A stretch of 54,417 nt of DNA from assembly GCA_041658565.1 (NCBI GenBank), contig JBAZZY010000017.1, positions 1 through 54,417 of the forward strand. Reading direction: 5' to 3'. Under the pieces are notes generated by a model. It did no database searches and was not told the DNA's origin. It saw only the letters and a list, made by a program, of their open reading frames with translations. The translations under genes were made by a program, and so were the position numbers. Shown here one piece after another: positions 1-7,766 of the stretch (position 1 is its first letter; each line of letters begins with the position of its first letter). Origin of the DNA: Actinomycetota bacterium. GTDB lineage: Bacteria > Actinomycetota > AC-67.

Positions 1-183
1 CACCGCCGCCGCCGCCAACGCGGCCTCGGGCGGCTAACTCCCGTAGAGTTTGAGGCCGTGTACGAAGGAGCCCTTGCAGCGTGAAAGGCTCACAAGCTAC
101 GAGTCAACCAGATCGGGGGCAGTCCCGACTGTCCCCCTTCGGCGTCCAGCCTCTGACGTGCAGAGACGTTGGGAGGACCTGGG

Positions 184-807
184 ATGATGAGGAGAGTTGA
201 CCGAGCCCGGCTCGGTGTGGTGATTGGAGCGGCGGCAGCGCTTGCCGTGAGCGCCTGTGGCGGCTCCCCGTCTGGGTCTGTGATTCCGCCACAGACCGCC
301 TCACCGTCCGGCCCAGTAGTGGCATCGCCGACCACATCCAGGAATCCGACTCCCGTATCCACTCGGCACAGTCTTGTCGATGAGTTCGTCAATTCCGCGT
401 ACCGCGTGCTCGGCGTGGTGGAGAACACGAAGGCGCCTTACTACCTAATCATTGCAACTGAACGCGCAAGGGCAGATTGCGGAAGTGAAGGTGAGCCGGA
501 ACGTTGCGTGAATGATGCGGCCTGTGGATCCATGTACACGTCGGAGTACTGCTATTTTTTCGTCGAACCAGCCTACGCCAACGGCGCCGATCCACAGACG
601 CGATTCGTTGCGCGGTGGCGCAGTGAGAAGGATGAGATGGACTCCCTGGAGATCGCCTCTATTCGATTCCTCAGTGCCAGCAGGATGAGATTCCAGTCCT
701 CCGGCGGAGATGGGTGTGTAGGTGTCTCGAATCTCTGGGAGTTGAACTTGACCGATGGCGCGATAAGACACATCTCTCGCGATGAGGATGTCGATTGCGG
801 CCCATGA
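184..807 (+). CDS. Putative secreted lipoprotein, unknown function
   Basis: A 207-aa protein with a classical lipoprotein N-terminus: basic MMRRVDRAR, a hydrophobic stretch VVIGAAAALAVSA and a lipobox ending in Cys25 (AVSAC), so it should be lipidated and anchored outside the membrane. A Pro/Ser/Thr-rich linker covers about residues 28-60. The remaining ~145 residues carry six cysteines, which suggests disulfides in an extracytoplasmic domain. I chose ATG184 because GGGAGGA at 171-177 lies 6 nt upstream; an in-frame TTG169 would sit ahead of that site. I do not recognise the C-terminal domain. It stands alone, with no operon partner. Confidence 0.7.
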   Translation: MMRRVDRARLGVVIGAAAALAVSACGGSPSGSVIPPQTASPSGPVVASPTTSRNPTPVSTRHSLVDEFVNSAYRVLGVVENTKAPYYLIIATERARADCGSEGEPERCVNDAACGSMYTSEYCYFFVEPAYANGADPQTRFVARWRSEKDEMDSLEIASIRFLSASRMRFQSSGGDGCVGVSNLWELNLTDGAIRHISRDEDVDCGP

Positions 808-1323
808 ACTCGATGGATCGCCGCCCAAAGCGCGGCTGGAACTGACGCTCGGCTTCGCCTCGCGCGGGTCAGCGGCTGGGACGATGGACGGACAGCGACC
901 CCCCCACGAAGATCTCCACTGAAGAGAAATCGGGAAACTGCGCGGCTGTCGATCGGTAGGGTCACCCACCGAGGATCCCCACCCAGCCTTGCCGGTTGGA
1001 CTACTGTCGCCTGCAGCCCCCCGACGGCTGTCCTCGCCTCCACTGTGGTAGGCCCCGACTGGCGCGCGCGCGCCCTAAGAACGCCGGTGCGCGCGCCGTT
1101 CTATATGGGCGGAGCGTCCAACTGAGGCATCCGGTGGATAATGACGTTTAGCCCGAGGGGGGAGGAAGCAGAGAGGGTTTCCGCTCCCTTACTTCCGCCG
1201 GGGATTGGCACAATGATTGGACTACAAACATGTCGAGCATTGCCAGGCGCGCGCTATCCTGTCCGCGCGTGATCTTATTGAGGTCCGCATAGGCAGGAGT
1301 CGCGGCTGAGGCAGGGGGAACTC
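808..1323. other. Intergenic region, no supported gene
   Basis: About 516 bases without a convincing reading frame on either strand: candidate frames lack a ribosome site or recognisable sequence. It contains an alternating CG tract near 1062-1072 and a short imperfect hairpin with AGAACG/CGTTCT arms near 1077-1102. I see no clear promoter or terminator. Confidence 0.5.
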
Positions 1324-1572
1324 ATGGTCTTGGGAGTGGATGTCGGACCGCAAGAGCTACTCGTTTTGCTCGTCGTGTTCGTCTCGCCCATCTGGGGCAT
1401 CATCGATGCGGCGCTCCGCCCCGAGACGCAGTGGCAGGGAGCCAGCCAGAACAAGGTCGTGTGGATCTTGATTCAGCTGTTCCTTGGATTCATCGGCACA
1501 ATCATCTACTTCGCTGCGATCCGACCGAAACTCAAGCGGGTTTCCGCAGACGCCCAAGCCTCGCCGGAATGA
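1324..1572 (+). CDS. Small two-helix membrane protein, PLDc_N (cardiolipin synthase N-terminal) type
   Basis: An 82-aa protein with two hydrophobic helices: residues ~10-28 (ELLVLLVVFVSPIWGIIDA) and ~46-65 (VWILIQLFLGFIGTIIYF). The pattern WGIIDAALRP, then W, then a second helix ending IYFAAIRPKL, matches the PLDc_N domain. That domain heads cardiolipin synthases and also occurs alone in many actinobacterial membrane proteins. No phospholipase HKD motif follows, so no catalytic function is implied. ATG1324 is preceded by AGGGGGA. It is monocistronic in this context. Confidence 0.6.
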   Translation: MVLGVDVGPQELLVLLVVFVSPIWGIIDAALRPETQWQGASQNKVVWILIQLFLGFIGTIIYFAAIRPKLKRVSADAQASPE

Positions 1573-1610
1573 CCGGGGGAGTGCCCAGCTCGTCGAGGTT
1601 GGAGTGCCCG

Positions 1611-1845
1611 GTGCAATACGAATCATGGAACTACCACGATCGGATCACGATCTAGCCCGGGAAGCGCGGGGGAAAGCCCTGCGTTCGCGGGCTGCGAATC
1701 ACGGTGTACGACGTGTTGGGCTATCTCGCCTCGGGGATGAGTGAATCAGAGATCTCGCGCGACTTTCCCGACCTTGAGTTGGAAGACATTCGCGCGTGTC
1801 TCGCGTTTGCCGCCGATCGTGAACGCAAGCTCGTCGCGGGCGACT
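1611..1845 (+). pseudogene. DUF433 antitoxin-like gene interrupted by an in-frame amber codon
   Basis: Reading from GTG1611 gives MQYESWNYHDRITI, then TAG at 1653-1655, and the same frame continues PGKRGGKPCVRGLRITVYD and on through LASGMSESEISRDFPDLELEDIRA to FAADRERKL. Together this is an essentially complete DUF433 domain, with the stop where the family usually has an acidic residue just before PG. A single GAG-to-TAG change would explain it. GTG1611 has GGTTGGAG 6 nt upstream. Downstream of about 1845 the frame runs on into unrelated arginine-rich sequence, so the native C-terminus also looks lost. Internal GTG1704 could still start a fragment lacking the conserved GKPCVRG loop. No DUF5615 partner follows. 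Confidence 0.6.
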
Positions 1846-2032
1846 CCCGTATCAGTCGCTCCTTAAGATGTTCCTCGCCGAGCGGATCGAGGAGGAGTCG
1901 CGGAGATCGCGCGCGGGGTGAATCGCGCGGCTTCAAGTCACCTGCGGCGATCGTGACGTTTGCTGAGGACCGGGCCCGTTCGAGGGCGTGCTGGGCGGGG
2001 ATTGGCCTACACTTGGGGACAAGGAGGTACTC

Positions 2033-2260
2033 ATGGATTGGGCCGACCACATTGTCGCGACTCCCGACACGCTTCACGGGGCGCCGCGATTCCGGGGAAC
2101 ACGGATCCCTGTGTCCGTAGTCCTGGACAGTCTCGCAGCCGGCGTCAGTGCTGAGGACCTCCATCGGGATTACCCGAGTCTCCCCGCAGAAGCAGTACCG
2201 GCAGCTCTCGGGTATGCGGCCGACCTGGCGCGCGACCGGATCGTGCCTCTCAGCGCGTAA
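2033..2260 (+). CDS. DUF433 family protein (putative antitoxin)
   Basis: A 75-aa DUF433 protein with the family landmarks: RFRGTRIPVSVVLDSLAAG, then SAEDLHRDYPSL and a C-terminal helix with AALGYAADLARDR. DUF433 proteins have a small DNA-binding-like fold and are typically encoded just upstream of DUF5615 PIN-like proteins, an arrangement regarded as toxin-antitoxin-like. ATG2033 is supported by AAGGAGGT at 2020-2027; a TACACT box at 2008-2013 could be its -10. The stop codon is 2 nt before the GTG of the next gene, so the two are probably translationally coupled. Confidence 0.75.
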   Translation: MDWADHIVATPDTLHGAPRFRGTRIPVSVVLDSLAAGVSAEDLHRDYPSLPAEAVPAALGYAADLARDRIVPLSA

Positions 2261-2262
2261 CT

Positions 2263-2634
2263 GTGGCGTCGGTCAAGCTCGACGAGAACATTCCCGACTC
2301 GGTTCGTGATGTCCTGCGGAGCGCGGGCCACGATGTAGTAACGGTTGCCGAGGAGGATCTGCTCGGAGCTAGTGATGACGCGGTGCTTCGCGCGGCTGCA
2401 TCGGAGGGACGTCTCCTGGTCACTCTTGACTTGGACTTCGGGGACATCCTGACTCATCCTCCCCAGTCCGCGGCCGGCATCGTTGTCCTTCGCCCACATC
2501 GTCAGACCCCCACGCTCGTCCGGGAGCTAGCCGCGTCGGTCGCCGCACTGCTTCACCAGGAGCCCATTCGTGGCAGGCTCTGGGTGATCGACGAGGCCAG
2601 GTTGCGAATATGGCCTGGTGGGGATCCCGACTAG
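2263..2634 (+). CDS. DUF5615 PIN-like protein (putative toxin)
   Basis: A 123-aa protein starting MASVKLDENIPDSVRDVL and carrying the DUF5615/Mut7-C-like acidic signature: the N-terminal LDEN pair and TLDLDFGDI at about residues 54-62, followed by GIVVLRP. These acidic residues would coordinate metal in a PIN-type RNase fold. The GTG start at 2263 lies 2 nt after the DUF433 stop, so expression probably depends on the upstream gene. The pair resembles a type II toxin-antitoxin cassette, although nuclease activity is not established for most members. Confidence 0.75.
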   Translation: MASVKLDENIPDSVRDVLRSAGHDVVTVAEEDLLGASDDAVLRAAASEGRLLVTLDLDFGDILTHPPQSAAGIVVLRPHRQTPTLVRELAASVAALLHQEPIRGRLWVIDEARLRIWPGGDPD

Positions 2635-2654
2635 ATGTGGGGGTCTCTCTGACC

Positions 2655-3833
2655 GTGCGCGCGCTTTTTGTTGCTCCGTATCTTCCGACGCCGGGGTCGG
2701 GGGGACGGACGCGGTTGCTCAACTTGATGTCGCGCTTGTCGCAGCGTCACGACGTTTCGTTGGTTGCCTTCACGTCGGCGGAGCAACAGGCGCACGAGAA
2801 TCCTTATCCGGGGATCGTGTTGGCGCCGCCGCCGAAGCGCGCGCGCCCCGGCGGTCCGACGGGTGCGGCGGTCTTCTACCGTGAGAAACTTCAGCGGTTG
2901 CCGGCGTTTGTCTCGTGGATGGACTCGCCGGAGATGCATGCGGCGGTGCGGGATGCGGTCGAGCGTTTCCACCCCGACGTGGTGCAGGTAGAGACCACCG
3001 AGATGGGGCAGTACCTCGGAGACATCCCCGCCGGACCGGCGCGCGTGCTGGATCTGCAGGACGTCGCGTCGCGGTGGTTTGGCCGCGTGCGGCGCCACGG
3101 TGACACACGCAAGCAGCGCGCGCTGATGGGCCTGGAGTTCCTCAAGACGCGCGCGTACGAGACTCGGTGCGCGCGCATCCCCGAGGCGGTCTTGGTTTCG
3201 AGCGCGATGGACGGGGTGTTCCTGCGCGGACTCACTGGGGTGGACGCAGTCGAGGTCCCCAACGGGGTCGACGTCGCTTCGTTCAGTCCGATGCCGGAGG
3301 TTGCCGAGGAGCCCGGGGTGATCTTGTTCGTCGGGCCGATGACTTACGACGCGAACTTGGATGGGATGCGCTGGTTCGCGCGCGAGGTGCTCCCTCTGGT
3401 GAGGCGCGAGGAGCCGGGCGCGCGCCTGGACCTCGTGGGCACTGCGGCCACGGAGTCATTCGGCGACGGGGTGCGGGTGCTCGGGCGGGTCGAGGACGTG
3501 AGGCCGCACTTGGCGCGCGCCCCGGTGTCGATCGTCCCGGTGCGCGTTGGGACGGGCACGCGCTACAAGATCCTCGAAGCGCTATCGATGTCGCGCGCCG
3601 TCGTGTCCACCACGGTCGGGGCCGAGGGTCTGGGTCTGGCCGACGACGAGCATCTGTTGCTGGGCGACGAGCCGGAGGAGTTTGCGCGCGCGGTGGTGAC
3701 GTTGCTTCGGGACCCGGCGCGGCGCGCGCGCCTGGGTTCGGCGGGGCGCGCGCACATCGCGGCGCGCTACGACTGGGGCTCGATCGTGGGTCGCGTCGAA
3801 GAAGTCTGGGACCGGGTCGCTTCGACCAAGTAG
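2655..3833 (+). CDS. Glycosyltransferase family 4 (GT-B), first gene of glycan block 1
   Basis: A 392-aa GT-B glycosyltransferase. The N-terminal acceptor domain opens RALFVAPYLPTPGSGGRTR. The C-terminal donor domain contains FVGPMTYDANLDGMRWF and GTRYKILEALSMSRAVVS, which resembles GT4 enzymes of exopolysaccharide loci, including the PEP-CTERM-associated group. It would move a sugar from an activated donor onto a lipid-linked acceptor at the inner membrane face. GTG2655 is chosen because homology begins there; an upstream in-frame start at 2610 would overlap the DUF5615 gene. Its last 67 nt overlap the 3' end of the convergent methyltransferase gene. Confidence 0.85.
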   Translation: MRALFVAPYLPTPGSGGRTRLLNLMSRLSQRHDVSLVAFTSAEQQAHENPYPGIVLAPPPKRARPGGPTGAAVFYREKLQRLPAFVSWMDSPEMHAAVRDAVERFHPDVVQVETTEMGQYLGDIPAGPARVLDLQDVASRWFGRVRRHGDTRKQRALMGLEFLKTRAYETRCARIPEAVLVSSAMDGVFLRGLTGVDAVEVPNGVDVASFSPMPEVAEEPGVILFVGPMTYDANLDGMRWFAREVLPLVRREEPGARLDLVGTAATESFGDGVRVLGRVEDVRPHLARAPVSIVPVRVGTGTRYKILEALSMSRAVVSTTVGAEGLGLADDEHLLLGDEPEEFARAVVTLLRDPARRARLGSAGRAHIAARYDWGSIVGRVEEVWDRVASTK

Positions 3834-4471
3834 CTGTAGTAGGGGCCGAAGCTCAGCGCGCGCGCCACGGCGGCGGCTGCCGCGGGCGTGTGGCGGCGGA
3901 CACGTCCGAAGGCGCGGAAGAAGAACCGCCGGGTCTCCAATCGCATGATGGCGAGGTGCAGCGGCAGGTTCTCGTTGCCGCGCGCGCGCACCGTCCACCC
4001 TGCCGCCCGCAGCGGCTCGGTCACTTCTTGGAGTTCCGGCGGTTTCTCATTGAGGTGCTCTGCCAGCCAGTCGGGGAGCTCAAGGTTGCGCCTGCGGTAG
4101 TACGCGGCCAACCGCCCGTCGGCCTCCGCCGAGGGCGCTCCCATTGGTCCTCCAACGATCACGCGGCTCCGCGCGACCCGCATTGCCTCTTCGATGCAGC
4201 GCCGACGAAGGTCCTTTGGGATGTGTTCCAGGGTGTCCATGATCAGCACGACGTCGACGGAGCGATCGGCAAAGGGCAGATCCACGGCGGTGCCTCGGAT
4301 GGGGGTTAACAGGGGACCAGGCGGCCCGGGAAAGCGGATTTCCAGCCCAAATGTTCGGTGTTCTAGGTAAGCGGAAATGCCGTCTGAACCGCTGCCGACC
4401 TCCAGCACAGGGCCCTGCTCGCCGCGAAGAAGCGGCAGCACGGAGGCGTAGCGCACCAGTTGATTGATCAC
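3767..4471 (-). CDS. Class I SAM-dependent methyltransferase
   Basis: A 234-aa Rossmann methyltransferase, the only minus-strand gene inside glycan block 1. Motif I is VLEVGSGSDGIS (residues ~22-33); the post-motif region DLPFADRSVDVVLIMDTLEH matches the Methyltransf_11 group. The C-terminal half is basic and has a short hydrophobic stretch, AAAAAVARALSFGPYYSYLV. It starts at GTG (complement of 4469-4471) and is divergent from the next GT gene by only 21 bp. Its 3' end is antisense to the last 67 nt of the previous GT gene. It probably methylates a glycan or lipid intermediate; the substrate is unknown. Confidence 0.8.
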   Translation of the reverse strand: MINQLVRYASVLPLLRGEQGPVLEVGSGSDGISAYLEHRTFGLEIRFPGPPGPLLTPIRGTAVDLPFADRSVDVVLIMDTLEHIPKDLRRRCIEEAMRVARSRVIVGGPMGAPSAEADGRLAAYYRRRNLELPDWLAEHLNEKPPELQEVTEPLRAAGWTVRARGNENLPLHLAIMRLETRRFFFRAFGRVRRHTPAAAAAVARALSFGPYYSYLVEATRSQTSSTRPTIEPQS

Positions 4472-4492
4472 AGGCCCCTATTATTCGTGACG

Positions 4493-5629
4493 ATGCCCAA
4501 GAACCAAGACACCTTGCGCGTCCTGGCAATCAGCCACGCGGCGGTCGTGGAGACGAACCAGGAGCCTTACGACGCCCTGGCGCGCGCCGGCGCGTCGGTG
4601 ACCGTCGTCGTTCCTCGTGCCCTGCGGACCGACATCCGCGGGCGGGTTCGCCTGAGAGAACTCCCCGGGAGCGCGGCGCGCGTGATCGGGTTGCCGGTGC
4701 TGCTCGGTGGATACCGTCAGGCGCTCGGCGGGCAGCGCGGCATCCACTTGCTGGTGTACGCGGGACTGCGGCGCGCGGTGGCGCGCGTCGGACCCGACGT
4801 GATCTTTGTGGAGGAGGAGCCTTTCTCCTTTGCCGCCGCGCAAGCGGCGCGCCTGGCCGAGAAGGCGGGGTTGCCGTTCGTGGTGCACGAGAACCAGAAC
4901 ATCGAGCGCCGCTTGACGCCGCCGTTCGGGATCATTCGCCGGATGGTGCTCTCGCGCGCGGCGGGCGTGACGCTGCGAAACCGCGACGCAGAGCAACTGG
5001 TGCGCGCGCACGGATTCCGCGGGCCGGTCGCCGAGTTCCCCCACGCGGTTGATCTCTCGCGATTCTCGGGTGGATCCCGCATGGCCGGGCTCCCGCGTCC
5101 GGTGATCGGGTTCGTCGGGCGCCTGGTTCCCGAGAAGGGCATCCTCGACCTCGTCGAAGCCGTCGCCGGAATCGGGTCCTTGCTCGTCGTCGGCGATGGA
5201 CCGCTTCGAGACGCAGCACAAAGGATCGCGCACGCGCGCTCCGTCCCGCATCGATTTCTTGGAGCGATCCCGCACGACGAGGTTCCTGCGTGGTACGGCG
5301 CGATGGACGTGGTCGCGGTTCCCTCGCGCACCACGCCGACGTGGATGGAGCAGTTCGGGCGGGTTGTGATCGAGGCGAACGCGGCCGGCGTTCCGGTCGT
5401 GGCTAGCGACTCCGGCGAGTTGCCGGCGACGGTTGCGGCGACCGGCGGCGGGGTAGTGGTTCGCGAGGGGGACGCGGCAGCGCTTGCGGGAGCGTTGCGG
5501 AGCCTGTGTGCCGACGACGCTCACCGGCGCGCGCTGGGAGAGGCGGGGCGCGCGGTCGTTGCCGCGCGGTTCACCCCGCAGGTCGTCGCGCGCGCGCTGC
5601 TTGACTTCCTTCTCGAGGTGGCGCAGTGA
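4493..5629 (+). CDS. Glycosyltransferase family 4 (GT-B)
   Basis: A 378-aa GT-B enzyme. The donor half shows GFVGRLVPEKGILDLVEAV and the EX7E-type signature EQFGRVVIEANAAGVPVV, which binds the nucleotide-sugar phosphates in GT4 retaining transferases. ATG4493 is preferred over the in-frame TTG4460 because the latter would overlap the divergent methyltransferase start. The last codon overlaps the next start in GTGA, so the five genes from here to 9711 look like a single translationally coupled operon. Confidence 0.87.
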   Translation: MPKNQDTLRVLAISHAAVVETNQEPYDALARAGASVTVVVPRALRTDIRGRVRLRELPGSAARVIGLPVLLGGYRQALGGQRGIHLLVYAGLRRAVARVGPDVIFVEEEPFSFAAAQAARLAEKAGLPFVVHENQNIERRLTPPFGIIRRMVLSRAAGVTLRNRDAEQLVRAHGFRGPVAEFPHAVDLSRFSGGSRMAGLPRPVIGFVGRLVPEKGILDLVEAVAGIGSLLVVGDGPLRDAAQRIAHARSVPHRFLGAIPHDEVPAWYGAMDVVAVPSRTTPTWMEQFGRVVIEANAAGVPVVASDSGELPATVAATGGGVVVREGDAAALAGALRSLCADDAHRRALGEAGRAVVAARFTPQVVARALLDFLLEVAQ

Positions 5630-6804
5630 GGGTTCTGCAGGTCGCTCGCTACGGCAGCGTCAAAGGCGGCGCCGAGACTTACGTCGCTGCGGTGTGCGAG
5701 GGGTTGCGCTCAGACGGGCACGAGGTTGTGCTCGCGTACGGGAGCGATCCCGACATGGAGCGTCCCGAGGTCGAGACCGGGTACGCGATTCCGGCGCTTG
5801 CTGGCGGCGACGCTATCGAGGGCGCGCCGGCTCTGGACGAAGCGATCGAGGATTTCCGGCCCGACGTCGTGCACGTTCACACGGCCGATGCGGCTTGGGT
5901 GGCGCCGGCCGTCGCGCGCCGGGCTCGGGTCTTGCTCGCGGTTCACGATCACCGGTTGGATTCGCCCGCGGGCACGAAGTATTGGGCTGCGTGGCGCAAA
6001 CCTTGCACGATCCGCCCGGGCGCGTGGTGTCTGGCATTCAACGTCGCCGGCCACTGCGGGTCGCTTCGCGCGAACGCGTCGCTTCGGCCGTATCGAGAGT
6101 GGCGCGCGGCGCGCGCGGCCGTGCTTGGGTTGCACTTGCAGGCCTTTAGTGAGTACATGCGCGGCGAGTTGGTGCGCGCAGGACTGGACTTGCCGATCAT
6201 CACGGTGACTCCCTACCCGGTTCCGCCGCCGACGCCTTCGCTCGACCCTCGCGACGACGATCCGCGTCCGGTGATTCTTGCGAGCGGGCGCCTGAACAAA
6301 GAAAAGGGGTTTCGCCAGTTGATTGAGGCGGTCGCGCGCGTGCGTACTGCGGCGCACTTGGTGATCGCCGGCAGCGGGCACGAGCGCGATGCGCTGGAGA
6401 AGCGCGCGCGCTCGGTCTACGGGCCGCACAGGATCACGTTCACCGGATGGCTTTCGCCCGAGGCGCTGGAGGGGTGGCGCGCGCGCGCAGCCGTCATCGC
6501 GGTTCCCTCGATGTGGCCGGAGCCCTTCGGCATCGTCGGCTTGGAGGCTATGGCCGCGGGGCGCGCGGTGGTCGCGTTCGACTCCGGCGGGATCCGCGAG
6601 TGGCTCACCGACGACCTCAACGGCCGGTTGGTGCCCACCGGGGACGTGCGTGGATTCGCGCGCGCGCTCGAAGAGCTGCTTGGTGATGAGTCGGCGCGCG
6701 CGCGAATGGGCGCCGCGGGGCGCGCGCGCGCCGAGACCGAGTTCTCGCTCGCGGCGCACGTCGAAAAGCTGACCACCTTGTATCGAGCCGTGGGGTCGCG
6801 ATGA
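5626..6804 (+). CDS. Glycosyltransferase family 4 (GT-B)
   Basis: A 392-aa GT-B enzyme with the N-terminal SVKGGAETYVAAVC loop and, in the donor domain, ASGRLNKEKGFRQLIEAV and PEPFGIVGLEAMAAGRAVV (EX7E). Residues ~124-150 carry a cysteine-containing insert (CTIRPGAWCLAFNVAGHCG) seen in a subgroup of GT4 enzymes, possibly a structural zinc or disulfide element. It starts with GTG overlapping the previous stop by 4 nt and ends in an ATGA overlap with the GT2 gene. It presumably adds one sugar of the envelope oligosaccharide; donor and linkage cannot be read from sequence. Confidence 0.87.
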   Translation: MRVLQVARYGSVKGGAETYVAAVCEGLRSDGHEVVLAYGSDPDMERPEVETGYAIPALAGGDAIEGAPALDEAIEDFRPDVVHVHTADAAWVAPAVARRARVLLAVHDHRLDSPAGTKYWAAWRKPCTIRPGAWCLAFNVAGHCGSLRANASLRPYREWRAARAAVLGLHLQAFSEYMRGELVRAGLDLPIITVTPYPVPPPTPSLDPRDDDPRPVILASGRLNKEKGFRQLIEAVARVRTAAHLVIAGSGHERDALEKRARSVYGPHRITFTGWLSPEALEGWRARAAVIAVPSMWPEPFGIVGLEAMAAGRAVVAFDSGGIREWLTDDLNGRLVPTGDVRGFARALEELLGDESARARMGAAGRARAETEFSLAAHVEKLTTLYRAVGSR

Positions 6805-7766
6805 CGGTGCCGCGCGTGTCGGTGGTTGTGCCGGTCTACAACGGCGGCGGCTTGATCGCCGGGTGCATGGCGTCGCTCGATGCGCAGACGCTCGCGCCCG
6901 AGGACTACGAAGTCATCGTGGTTGACGACGGTTCCCGCGACCGTACACGTGAGGTTGCCGAGGCGTTTGCGCACAGTGCGCGCGCGCCCATGCGGGTGAT
7001 CGCGCAGCCGCAGAAGAAGGGTCCGGCCGCCGCGCGCAACGCAGGGATCGCCGCGGCGCGCGCTTCGGTGATCGCGTTCACCGACGCGGATTGCGAAGCC
7101 GATCCCGACTGGCTTGCTCGCGGGCTCGCCGCGTTGGATGCAGACTTGGAGAGCACGGGAGTCGAAGGGCGGACGCTGCCCAAGGGCGACCCCGGCACGC
7201 TGACGCACCAGATGCGCAATGAGACCGGCGGTCTATGGATGACCTGCAACATGCTGTACCGGCGTTCGGCCCTGGATGAGGTCGGCGGGTTTGACGAACG
7301 ATTCCGCCTGGCGTTCCTGGAGGATTCCGACGTCGCGTTCGCTTTGCTCGACCGCGGAGCGCGCATCGTGTGGGATCCCGACGTCGTGGTGCGGCACCTG
7401 GTGCTTCCCATCGGGCGCCGCAAGTTCGGACGCGAGGCGCGCAAGCGGTTCTACAACCCGCTGCTGTACAAGAAGCATCCGGAGATGTACCGGCGCCACT
7501 TGCGCGGAGTGGTGCCCGGCTTGCCGCCGCTGCATTTGAAGTACATGGGGTCCGTAGGCGCGGTGTGCGTGTTCGCCGCGGCTGGGTGGTGGATTCCCGC
7601 CGCCGTCGCCGCGCTCCCGGCCGGCCTGTTCGCCAAGCGCGTCGCTCACGCGTACCGTGCACACGATCCGCTGTCGATGATGCAAGCCGCGGCACATCCG
7701 TTCGTGCAGACCTACTGGGTTGCGCGCGGCGCAGCGCACTTCCGCTCGTTTTCTTGGGACATCTGA
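6801..7766 (+). CDS. Glycosyltransferase family 2 (GT-A) with C-terminal membrane segment
   Basis: A 321-aa inverting GT-A transferase. The nucleotide-binding strand VSVVVPVYNGGGLIAGC and VIVVDDGSRDRT lead to the metal-binding FTDADCEADP (DxD) and the acceptor-site acidic motif LEDSDVAFAL. A hydrophobic segment at ~250-280 (VGAVCVFAAAGWWIPAAVAAL) should anchor the protein to the membrane. The start lies in an ATGA overlap and the stop shares one base with the next ATG (TGATG), both signs of coupling. Confidence 0.87.
   Translation: MTVPRVSVVVPVYNGGGLIAGCMASLDAQTLAPEDYEVIVVDDGSRDRTREVAEAFAHSARAPMRVIAQPQKKGPAAARNAGIAAARASVIAFTDADCEADPDWLARGLAALDADLESTGVEGRTLPKGDPGTLTHQMRNETGGLWMTCNMLYRRSALDEVGGFDERFRLAFLEDSDVAFALLDRGARIVWDPDVVVRHLVLPIGRRKFGREARKRFYNPLLYKKHPEMYRRHLRGVVPGLPPLHLKYMGSVGAVCVFAAAGWWIPAAVAALPAGLFAKRVAHAYRAHDPLSMMQAAAHPFVQTYWVARGAAHFRSFSWDI

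Noticed and set aside
2..37. Possible C-terminal tail of a gene entering from the left (Ala-rich, ending SGG and TAA)
   Set aside because: Twelve codons of low-complexity sequence cannot be told from chance in GC-rich DNA.
81..203. Short frame from GTG81 with GAAGGAG upstream
   Set aside because: Overlaps the lipoprotein start, has no recognisable sequence, and is only 40 codons.
2610..2654. Upstream start for the first GT4 gene
   Set aside because: It would overlap the DUF5615 gene and add residues not seen in the family; GTG2655 begins the conserved sequence.
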